A DNA stretch of 64,000 nucleotides from Mangrovimonas cancribranchiae. Lineage in GTDB: Bacteria > Bacteroidota > Bacteroidia > Flavobacteriales > Flavobacteriaceae. Within the stretch, counting starts at the first letter, position 1. Every line of letters starts with the position of its first letter. The stretch is from assembly GCF_037126245.1 (NCBI RefSeq), contig NZ_CP136925.1:2558001-2622000 (forward strand). The letters are read 5' to 3'. The position numbers were made by a program, and so were the translations under genes. The notes beneath the pieces were generated by a model, which saw only the letters and a program-made list of their open reading frames with translations, was not told the origin of the DNA and did no database searches. Below, piece by piece: positions 36,430-44,240 of the stretch.

Positions 36430-39141
36430 TTATTTAATAATTACCTTATGGTTCATACTAACATTAGTACCTTCAATATTCAATACATAAATTCCAGATT
36501 GAACATTGTTGACATTTAATGTCATAATATTATTAAGTTCTCCTGATTGCGAAAGGACTTTTCTTCCATTAATATCGAAAAGTGTTGCCTTAACATTACC
36601 AAAGCTTCTATTGACCTTGATATTTATATTATTATCTGTTGGATTAGGATAAATTTTAAAGTCACTTTGGTTAAATTCATTAACACTTAAAGTAGTACAA
36701 TTAGCTAATGAAGGATCATTTTCATCTGGCATAGTAAAATCTTCTACTTGATCTGTCATAATAGTTGGAAACCCTTGAGAAGCGTTAACACCTAGTCCTC
36801 TATTAGCAAAAACTTCCCAAATTAAACATTGGTCTTCTCCTCCAGTTAAAGCCATATCTGCCGCTAGGATAGCATCTCTACCTTGAACAAATCCAGGACT
36901 GCATGGTTGTAACTTAAGACCATCTATTACTATTTGCATGACCTTATTATTACCTCCTGTTCCATTGTATAAATCTGGATCAAAACCATATTTATCTATG
37001 TAAGCCCATGTTAGATCCCATAAAACAGTTCCCCAAACAAAGCCTATATTATGAACACTATCATTCCAATTGACTGGATTGCCATTAGTATCATATCCTA
37101 ATAAGGTGTCATTATTTGTAGCTCCATAAGTATAATTATTTGCAGACATATCTGTTGTATACTGCACTGGTCTAATACCTACTCCTGCTGCACTTTGGCC
37201 ATCTGCATAAGTAGCAATACCTCTTAAATCCTCAGCAACATCATCTGAATCTAAAGTAACCATTAGAGCAAACCAGTCTGACCATCCTTCGCCCATTTGT
37301 TCTCCATTTTGTAAACAATTACTATTGTTTGGACCACCTGTTAATCTTGTTGAAATACCATGTCCATACTCATGAGAAACAATCCCATTATCAAAACTTC
37401 CATCTCTTCTAAATGCATTATTAACTATTGTAGCGTTGATCACATCTCCATTTTGTAAGGAATTTATTATTGGTTGACCATTATCATAATTAATGAATAT
37501 TGATGGAATTGTAAATTCTGGAGTTGATTCTCCAGCCATATTAACATACTCTACATAGTTAGGGTCGTTATCAGGGTTATTATGATTAACCATAATAACT
37601 GCAACTGCTCCTGCGTTTTGTGCAAACTGTATTTTTTCTACAAATGAGCAATTACCTCTTTTTATTACAGCTATTTTTCCATTAACTAAAAACCAATTAG
37701 ATAATGCACTACATCCTTCTTCTGGATTTGCAGAGCCATCACTCACTAAAGCTAAATCTGCTGTAATTGGTGTAGAAGATGGTGCTGTTATATTATTCCC
37801 TGGTCCTGTTGCTGGATACGAAGCAGTATAACCACCAGCTAAAGAACCTGTATTAATAGTTAGTGGTTGTGGGTCATCAACTTCTGACCATAAGTACATT
37901 TGCATATATGGATTTGTACCTTCAGGAGGAGTTCCAAATACAGCGTTATTAAGAGAGCTACCATCTTGTCCATCTGCATAAACATAATCTCCTCCTAAAC
38001 CTCCATTACCATAGTTATTTTCTTGAAAATTACCACTTTCTTCATCAAAACCATACTTATACCAAATATCATGCATTACATTATTCATGTAAAATAAATT
38101 AGTTATAGATGGATCTTGGTAACTGTTAGGATCTTGATTAATATTCAAGTTAAAGTCAAAGTTTAGATTATTTGTTCCATCTGGAGAGTATCCTGTTCCA
38201 TCATTGCCATTTATATCCTCTTGTGCCCAAACATTATTACCTCTAGTTATAGTATATTCAGCACCTGAAACACCATTAACATCATGCCATCCATATGGGG
38301 AAGCTAATGGATCTGCCGGTTCAATAACTAATGATCTATCTCCATGGTTGGGGCTTTCAATAGGTAAAGCAAAAACGTTATACTGTGATCCATCAACCAT
38401 AAAGCTTTCTTCATTAAATAACTTAAATGTTGATGTATTATCTTTTATATTATTTTCAATCTCGTGGTTGTGTAATTCATGATCTCCTTCAAAACTACAT
38501 TTAACCATCCAATTTGTTTTATCAATAATATCACCTGACAAGGCGTCAATCCTAACACTCCACCAGTCTTGCCCATCTATAGTATGTATACTTAAATCCC
38601 AAGATAGTTTTAAATTATTTTCTTCATCTAAAAAGAACACTAATTTAACAGGGATATCACTCTTAGAAATCCCCCCATTTGAAAACAAATATCTAAAGCC
38701 CTTCTTTTCGATATTTTCTAAACCTATAGTACTGCCTAAGTTTAGTTTAGTAGCAACTTCTAGAATAGCTTCTTCTGCTGTCAATTGTGGCGATGTTGAA
38801 TTAACCTTACTAGCAATATTGGCCACAAAATTGTTTGCGTAATAAAAAACACTATTATCTTTTATAGCTAAACTTGACGTAGCGTTAAATATTTCTATTC
38901 CTTGATATCGCTGATTTAAATATAAGTGGGTAAGCTTGGTACTCTTAGAAAAAACTTCTTTATCGATAACAATGTCATTAAAATCATTTTCAAGCAAGTT
39001 AAATTCTTCTTTATTTTGGTTAAAATAGTCTTCAACTATTGCTTGATATTTAGAGTTTAACAGCAAGTCTTGCGAAAAAGTAGTTGCTGACATTAAAAAC
39101 ATACTCAAAAAAACAAAGAGATAGAGGTAATGCTTTTTCAT
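36430..39141 (-). CDS. secreted M36 (fungalysin) metallopeptidase with T9SS sorting domain
   Basis: Extracellular zinc protease of 903 residues. Order: signal peptide (1-23, TTFSQ), FTP propeptide (about 50-210), and catalytic domain with an inserted PA domain (about 450-560). The HEYGH zinc motif is in VSHEYGHGIST near residue 590, with a downstream glutamate in MGEGWSDWF. The C-terminal type A sorting domain (about 825-903, FKIYPNPTDNNINIKV, ending MNHKVIIK) directs secretion through the type IX system. It probably supports protein degradation outside the cell. Confidence 0.93.
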   Translation of the reverse strand: MKKHYLYLFVFLSMFLMSATTFSQDLLLNSKYQAIVEDYFNQNKEEFNLLENDFNDIVIDKEVFSKSTKLTHLYLNQRYQGIEIFNATSSLAIKDNSVFYYANNFVANIASKVNSTSPQLTAEEAILEVATKLNLGSTIGLENIEKKGFRYLFSNGGISKSDIPVKLVFFLDEENNLKLSWDLSIHTIDGQDWWSVRIDALSGDIIDKTNWMVKCSFEGDHELHNHEIENNIKDNTSTFKLFNEESFMVDGSQYNVFALPIESPNHGDRSLVIEPADPLASPYGWHDVNGVSGAEYTITRGNNVWAQEDINGNDGTGYSPDGTNNLNFDFNLNINQDPNSYQDPSITNLFYMNNVMHDIWYKYGFDEESGNFQENNYGNGGLGGDYVYADGQDGSSLNNAVFGTPPEGTNPYMQMYLWSEVDDPQPLTINTGSLAGGYTASYPATGPGNNITAPSSTPITADLALVSDGSANPEEGCSALSNWFLVNGKIAVIKRGNCSFVEKIQFAQNAGAVAVIMVNHNNPDNDPNYVEYVNMAGESTPEFTIPSIFINYDNGQPIINSLQNGDVINATIVNNAFRRDGSFDNGIVSHEYGHGISTRLTGGPNNSNCLQNGEQMGEGWSDWFALMVTLDSDDVAEDLRGIATYADGQSAAGVGIRPVQYTTDMSANNYTYGATNNDTLLGYDTNGNPVNWNDSVHNIGFVWGTVLWDLTWAYIDKYGFDPDLYNGTGGNNKVMQIVIDGLKLQPCSPGFVQGRDAILAADMALTGGEDQCLIWEVFANRGLGVNASQGFPTIMTDQVEDFTMPDENDPSLANCTTLSVNEFNQSDFKIYPNPTDNNINIKVNRSFGNVKATLFDINGRKVLSQSGELNNIMTLNVNNVQSGIYVLNIEGTNVSMNHKVIIK

Positions 39142-39182
39142 TTTTTTATCTTTAAATTTAGATTGTATAATTAGTTTAGACG

Positions 39183-39217
39183 CAAATATATACAGTAACT
39201 TACTTTTTCCTACTCAA
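39183..39217 (-). promoter_or_regulatory. promoter of the M36 peptidase gene
   Basis: Minus-strand TATATTTG (39190-39183) lies about 42 bases before the ATG. A TTTG (39217-39214) lies 23 bases upstream, slightly wide spacing. Confidence 0.5.
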
Positions 39218-39255
39218 AAAGCACTAAATTTTAAACCTAACCTTTCAAATTTTGG

Positions 39256-39263
39256 TAATTTTG
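39256..39263 (+). promoter_or_regulatory. dxs -7 promoter box
   Basis: TAATTTTG, about 40 bases before the dxs ATG. No clear -33 element. Confidence 0.4.
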
Positions 39264-39303
39264 TAAACTTTCACCTTATTCTTTAAACAAATCTATATTC
39301 TGT

Positions 39304-41073
39304 ATGAAGAAACCTTCTTTAAATCTTATTAACTCACCAAAAGATTTAAAAAAACTTTACGTAAGTGATTTAGAGCCTTTAGCCAAAGACTTAAGACAAT
39401 TCATTATAGATATTGTTGCCACAAAAGAAGGGCATTTAGGGGCTAGTTTAGGGGTTGTTGAGCTTACTATTGCTTTACATTATGTATTTGATACTCCAAA
39501 CGATTTATTAATTTGGGATGTTGGTCATCAAGCTTATGGTCATAAAATACTTACAGGAAGACGTGATATTTTCCATACAAACAGGCAACTTAACGGTATA
39601 AGCGGCTTTCCCAAACGCACAGAGAGTGAATACGACGCCTTTGGAGTTGGACATTCTTCAACCTCCATTTCTGCGGCATTAGGAATGGCTATCGCTTCCA
39701 AATTAAAAGGAGAAAACAAACATCATATTGCTGTAATTGGAGACGCCTCTATTGCTAGCGGCATGGCGTTTGAAGGCCTAAATCATGCCGGAGTTACTAA
39801 AGCCAACTTATTAGTAATTTTAAACGACAATGCTATTGGTATAGACCCAAGTGTTGGTGCCTTAAAACAATACCTAACCAATGTTAAAAAAGGCACTCAA
39901 AAACAAGACAATATTTTTGAAGCCCTTAACTTTAATTATTCCGGCCCAATTGATGGACATGATATTCCCTTATTAATTAATGAGCTGGATAGATTAAAAT
40001 CTGTTGAAGGCCCAAAGCTGCTTCACGTTATAACCACTAAAGGAAAAGGATTAAAGCAAGCTGAAGAAAACCAAGTTAAGTATCATGCACCTGGTAAATT
40101 TGATTCTAAAACAGGAGATCTTTTACCCAAAAAAGCTAACGGTAATGAACCGCCAAAATTTCAAGATGTTTTTGGAAAAACCATTGTAGAACTAGCCCAA
40201 AAAAACGACAAAATTGTTGGTATTACACCAGCCATGCCCACAGGAAGTTCTTTAAAATATATGATGGATGCCTTTCCTGATCGGGCTTTTGATGTTGGCA
40301 TAGCCGAGCAACATGCTGTAACACTTTCAGCTGGTATGGCAACACAAGGTTTTATGGTGTTTTGTAATATTTATTCAACATTTCTTCAACGAGCCTACGA
40401 TCAAGTTATACACGATGTTGCCTTACAAAAACTGCCTGTAATCTTTTGTTTGGATCGTGCTGGTTTAGTTGGAAATGATGGTGCCACACATCATGGTGTT
40501 TTTGATTTAGCTTATCTAAGATGTATTCCTAATCTTATTATTTTTGCACCAAGAAATGAAATTGAACTTCGCAATATTCTTTACACAGCTCAATTAGGTT
40601 TAAACAAACCTATTGCTATTCGTTACCCACGAGGGAGAGGACAGATTATTGATTGGCAACAACCTTTTAAAGAAACACCAATTGGTAAAGGGGTTAAATT
40701 AAAATTTGGAAGCGACGTAGCTATTTTAAGCCTAGGAAGTATAGCACAAAACGTGACTAAAGCTATTGACAAAATAGAAAACAACGAAAAAGTTTCTCAT
40801 TACGACATGCGCTTTTTGGCTCCTTTAGACGAAAATTTACTTCATGAGATATTTTTAAAATATCATACCATTATTACAATTGAAGATGGAACTATAATTG
40901 GTGGTTTTGGTAGTGCCATTTCTGAGTTCTGCACAAAACACAAGTATAAAAACACTATTAAAATACTAGGTATCCCAAACCATTTTATAGAACATGGAAC
41001 AACAAAAGAATTGCATCACATTTGTAAAATTGATGCCCAAAGCATTAAAGCACTTTTAGAAACATTAATCTAA
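39304..41073 (+). CDS. dxs: 1-deoxy-D-xylulose-5-phosphate synthase
   Basis: First enzyme of the MEP isoprenoid pathway, condensing pyruvate and glyceraldehyde 3-phosphate with thiamine diphosphate. The thiamine motif begins GDASIASGMAFEGLNHAG (about 148-165); the catalytic glutamate lies in VGIAEQHAVTLSAGMA (about 337-352); FDRAGLVG-type CLDRAGLVGNDGATHHG is intact. 589 residues, slightly short of the 620 typical for proteobacteria but normal for Bacteroidota. It feeds the polyprenyl synthase encoded at 23790. Confidence 0.96.
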   Translation: MKKPSLNLINSPKDLKKLYVSDLEPLAKDLRQFIIDIVATKEGHLGASLGVVELTIALHYVFDTPNDLLIWDVGHQAYGHKILTGRRDIFHTNRQLNGISGFPKRTESEYDAFGVGHSSTSISAALGMAIASKLKGENKHHIAVIGDASIASGMAFEGLNHAGVTKANLLVILNDNAIGIDPSVGALKQYLTNVKKGTQKQDNIFEALNFNYSGPIDGHDIPLLINELDRLKSVEGPKLLHVITTKGKGLKQAEENQVKYHAPGKFDSKTGDLLPKKANGNEPPKFQDVFGKTIVELAQKNDKIVGITPAMPTGSSLKYMMDAFPDRAFDVGIAEQHAVTLSAGMATQGFMVFCNIYSTFLQRAYDQVIHDVALQKLPVIFCLDRAGLVGNDGATHHGVFDLAYLRCIPNLIIFAPRNEIELRNILYTAQLGLNKPIAIRYPRGRGQIIDWQQPFKETPIGKGVKLKFGSDVAILSLGSIAQNVTKAIDKIENNEKVSHYDMRFLAPLDENLLHEIFLKYHTIITIEDGTIIGGFGSAISEFCTKHKYKNTIKILGIPNHFIEHGTTKELHHICKIDAQSIKALLETLI

Positions 41074-41208
41074 ATCGGTATTTGAATCGACATAAAACTG
41101 TTGGGAATCTATTTGAGGATTACTGTTCGTATTTGCTTCTTTAATAACCAAAATACATGCAAATATTACAAAAAGAACAACCAATACACCAAGTAAGTTT
41201 TTTCTCAT
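41065..41208 (-). CDS. small membrane-anchored protein (47 aa)
   Basis: A minus-strand ATG at 41208 opens 47 codons. There is a positively charged start (MRKNLLG), a hydrophobic helix (about residues 5-22) with a possible weak lipobox (FAC), and a polar asparagine-rich tail. It overlaps the dxs end by nine bases tail-to-tail. No homologous family is recalled; coding is suggested by the signal-like N-terminus only. Confidence 0.4.
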   Translation of the reverse strand: MRKNLLGVLVVLFVIFACILVIKEANTNSNPQIDSQQFYVDSNTDLD

Positions 41209-41266
41209 TTTAAGTAGTTAAGTAAATTTGGAATGTAAATATACGCTAAAATAATATTTGTAAAAA

Positions 41267-42610
41267 TTATATGTTTTGCCCCATCAGTTTTAAGTAAGTT
41301 TCTTTTATCTTACCATCAGACAGTTTTGAAATGTAATTACAAATAGACATTAAGTTGTTATATAAATCGTCATGATTTAGATTAACAGTTTCAGGCAAAG
41401 ACCTAAGAATTAACTTATCGAAATTTGTTAAATTACCATCAGCTTTATTTTGTACGGTTTTGGTGTAAACATGTAGTAGTTTATTTATTACTTCGTAACC
41501 TACAATCTCCTTATCGATAACTTCTTGAGATTGATAAATGTTTTTAACACTAAGAGCTATAATATCATTTATTTGCGCTTCATATGAACATTTGTCTAAC
41601 AATGCATGGGGAAAGTCGTTTTTCAAAATAGATGCTTCATTATCTAAAAACACTTCAACGGCTTCGTTAATTAATGTATTAATTGCTAAAGCTCTTAAAT
41701 AACTTACCCGATCTTGAGTATTAGATAGATTATGGTATTTCTTAGTATTAATATTAGTTTTCACTAATTTGATTAAATATTCTAATGCATACTCTTCTTG
41801 AATTAACCCTAAATTAATACCATCTTCAAAATCGATTATAGTATAACAAATATCATCGGCAGCTTCTACCAAATATGCTAATGGATGACGTGAAAAGCTT
41901 ACACTATCATCTTTCCCTGTACTAATTAATCCAAGCTCTTTGGCAACATCTAGAAACACCTCTTTTTCCGATTGAAAAAACCCATACTTCTTATCAGCTA
42001 TATGTGTTGTTGGCTTTTTAGGTAGTGACTCTTTAGGATATTTCATAAAAGCACCTAAAGTAGCATAACTTAATCGCAAACCACCTTCTCTTCCTTGGCG
42101 GCTTTCGGTTAAAATTTTAAACCCGTTAGCATTACCTTCAAAATCGCATAAATCTTGATATTCTTTAGCGGTTAAAAAGGACTTAAAATGTGTTCCACTA
42201 CCATTTTTAAAAAACTCACCTATGGCTTTCTCTCCCGAATGTCCAAATGGCGGATTCCCTATATCATGAGCCAATGCGGCGGCGGCTACAATAGCACCAA
42301 AATCGTTAGCTTGATACCCGTGTACCGTATTTAAGTGCGGATACTTCTCCAGTAACTTGGCACCTACTTTTCTGCCTAGCGTTCTCGCTACAACACTTAC
42401 TTCTAAGCTATGAGTTAATCTGGTATGCACAAAATCGATTTTCGACAATGGAATAACTTGTGTTTTATCTTGTAGACTCCTAAACTCTGAAGAAAAAATA
42501 ACGCGATCGTAATCTACTTCAAACCCTAATCTGGTTTCATCTTGCTCTTTTCGCAATCTTTTATTAGTGTCACCAAAACGCTTTAACGATAGTAATTGTT
42601 CCCAGTTCAT
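41267..42610 (-). CDS. dgt: deoxyguanosinetriphosphate triphosphohydrolase
   Basis: An HD-domain enzyme hydrolysing dGTP to deoxyguanosine and triphosphate, in dNTP balance. Metal-binding HD motifs: RLTHSLEVS near residues 65-73 and AHDIGNPPFGHSGEKAI near 115-131. 447 residues with the usual helical C-terminus. The ATG gives MNWEQLLSLKRFGD, the common N-terminus in this family. It is divergent from the lipoprotein gene, and Pho-box-like repeats lie between the two. Confidence 0.92.
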   Translation of the reverse strand: MNWEQLLSLKRFGDTNKRLRKEQDETRLGFEVDYDRVIFSSEFRSLQDKTQVIPLSKIDFVHTRLTHSLEVSVVARTLGRKVGAKLLEKYPHLNTVHGYQANDFGAIVAAAALAHDIGNPPFGHSGEKAIGEFFKNGSGTHFKSFLTAKEYQDLCDFEGNANGFKILTESRQGREGGLRLSYATLGAFMKYPKESLPKKPTTHIADKKYGFFQSEKEVFLDVAKELGLISTGKDDSVSFSRHPLAYLVEAADDICYTIIDFEDGINLGLIQEEYALEYLIKLVKTNINTKKYHNLSNTQDRVSYLRALAINTLINEAVEVFLDNEASILKNDFPHALLDKCSYEAQINDIIALSVKNIYQSQEVIDKEIVGYEVINKLLHVYTKTVQNKADGNLTNFDKLILRSLPETVNLNHDDLYNNLMSICNYISKLSDGKIKETYLKLMGQNI

Positions 42611-42644
42611 CTTAATAGTTTAAAGCGTGCAAGATAACCATTTC

Positions 42645-42662
42645 AATGTTAAATTAATGTTT
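42645..42662 (-). promoter_or_regulatory. Pho-box-like direct repeat 1
   Basis: On the plus strand AATGTTA-aatt-AATGTTT; on the minus strand AAACATT and TAACATT, repeated with an 11-bp period (7-bp half-sites, 4-bp AT spacer). The same layout occurs at 42691, 47648 and 47797. Confidence 0.4.
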
Positions 42663-42690
42663 GCTACCACAACTATATTAGGCTAGCTGT

Positions 42691-42708
42691 TAACACTAAT
42701 TAAACATT
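42691..42708 (+). promoter_or_regulatory. Pho-box-like direct repeat 2
   Basis: TAACACT-aatt-AAACATT with an 11-bp period, about 100 bases before the lipoprotein ATG. Confidence 0.4.
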
Positions 42709-42810
42709 ATAATCATATAGGTTTAATTCTCAATTAACCTAGACTTTACAATGTAGCTGTTTCTTTGCGCCAATAAATCAATGCAACTTAAATAATTTAA
42801 AAAAAGTAAA

Positions 42811-44082
42811 ATGAGAAAATTAACTTTAGCCGTAATAACACTATTATCATTAGTTTTAACAGGCTGCTTTAAAGATGACGACACACCTATCGTAATCGAG
42901 GAAACTACAATTAACAACAATAACTCTGGTGGTGGTAGCGAAGATACATGCCCTACTATAATAAAAGCTGGTGGTATTGCTATAGACGAAACTTGGACTA
43001 ACGACAACATTTACATATTAGACAGAAAAGTTGTTGTTATGGATGATGTTACACTTACTATTGAGCCAGGAACTATTATTAAAGGTCGTGCTGGTCAAGG
43101 ATCATTATCTTCTGCATTAATTGTTGCTAGAGGTGGTAATATTCAAGCTATCGGTACTCCAGAACAACCAATTATATTTACATCAGAAAGCGATAACATT
43201 TCTTGTGGTGAAACTGCTGGAACTAACTTAGATGAAACTAACCAAGGGCTTTGGGGTGGTCTTTTAGTAATGGGCTATGCGCCTTGTTCTTTATCAGGAG
43301 ATGTTGAAGAAGTGCAAATTGAAGGAATTCCTGCTGATGATACGTTTGGTCTTTATGGTGGTACAGATCCAGAAGATGGTTCTGGTGTTATTAGACACGT
43401 ATCTATTAGACACGGTGGTACTTTAATTGGTGAAGGTAACGAAATTAACGGATTAACACTAGGTGGTGTTGGTAGAGGAACTGAAATAGACCACGTTGAA
43501 GTAGTTGGTAACGTTGATGATGGTATCGAGTTCTTTGGTGGAACTGTAGATGCTTCTAACTTATTAGTTTGGGGACAAGGTGATGACGCTCTTGATATCG
43601 ATCAAGCTTATTCTGGAACTATTGACAATGCGGTTATTATCTTAGGTGGAAATTCAGACCATGCTTTAGAAATTGACGGTCCTGAAGGTTCTGCTGTAGG
43701 ATCTTACACACTTCAAAATGTTACTATGAAAGGTAACTTAGATACTGCAGGTGGAGAATATGCAGACTTTAGAAGTAACGCCATGGGTGCAAACAACAAT
43801 ATCTACGCATTTAACTTTAAAGAAAGTTCAGATGTTGAAATAGATAACGACGGTGTTGCTAACAACTATAACAATGGCGACTTAACATTATCTAACTGGG
43901 AAGTTGCATTACCAACAGGTGTTGCTAACGTATCAGACATTTTCAACAATACTTCATCAGTAAGTGCACCTAACTTTGGTACCGAAGCAACTGCTGTTAC
44001 TCAAGGAAGCCAAACTACAGGAGCTGATACATCTGTTTTCATTTGGACATACGCAAGCGAAACTGGAGCTTTAGACTTCTAA
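42811..44082 (+). CDS. beta-helix outer-membrane lipoprotein
   Basis: A lipobox (VLTGC) lipidates C19; a flexible Asn/Gly-rich linker follows. The rest of the 423 residues looks like a right-handed beta-helix: regular Gly/Asp/Asn-rich turns with hydrophobic strands (TIEPGTIIKGRAGQG, GLTLGGVGRGTEIDHVEVVGN, DDALDIDQAYSGTIDNAVI). Such lipoproteins beside TonB-dependent receptors act as surface partners or substrate binders. The TonB receptor follows after a terminator, and the upstream repeats suggest phosphate control; both links are inference. The lipoprotein call is firm, the role is not. Confidence 0.75.
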   Translation: MRKLTLAVITLLSLVLTGCFKDDDTPIVIEETTINNNNSGGGSEDTCPTIIKAGGIAIDETWTNDNIYILDRKVVVMDDVTLTIEPGTIIKGRAGQGSLSSALIVARGGNIQAIGTPEQPIIFTSESDNISCGETAGTNLDETNQGLWGGLLVMGYAPCSLSGDVEEVQIEGIPADDTFGLYGGTDPEDGSGVIRHVSIRHGGTLIGEGNEINGLTLGGVGRGTEIDHVEVVGNVDDGIEFFGGTVDASNLLVWGQGDDALDIDQAYSGTIDNAVIILGGNSDHALEIDGPEGSAVGSYTLQNVTMKGNLDTAGGEYADFRSNAMGANNNIYAFNFKESSDVEIDNDGVANNYNNGDLTLSNWEVALPTGVANVSDIFNNTSSVSAPNFGTEATAVTQGSQTTGADTSVFIWTYASETGALDF

Positions 44083-44096
44083 ACAAAACAATATTT

Positions 44097-44143
44097 AAGC
44101 ACTAAAGCTCACCTAAAACAATTAGGGCTTTAGTGCTTTTTTT
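44097..44143 (+). terminator. intrinsic terminator after the lipoprotein gene
   Basis: AAGCACTAAAGC (44097-44108) pairs with GCTTTAGTGCTT (44127-44138), with inner CCTA/TAGG pairing, and ends in Ts. Confidence 0.9.
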
Positions 44144-44240
44144 AAATCTTTCTTAAAGATTAGGAATAGCTATAAACACTTAAACTCATACAAGTTTTTA
44201 TAGTAACATCTGAAAGTTAAGAAATAACAAAAAAGCACAG

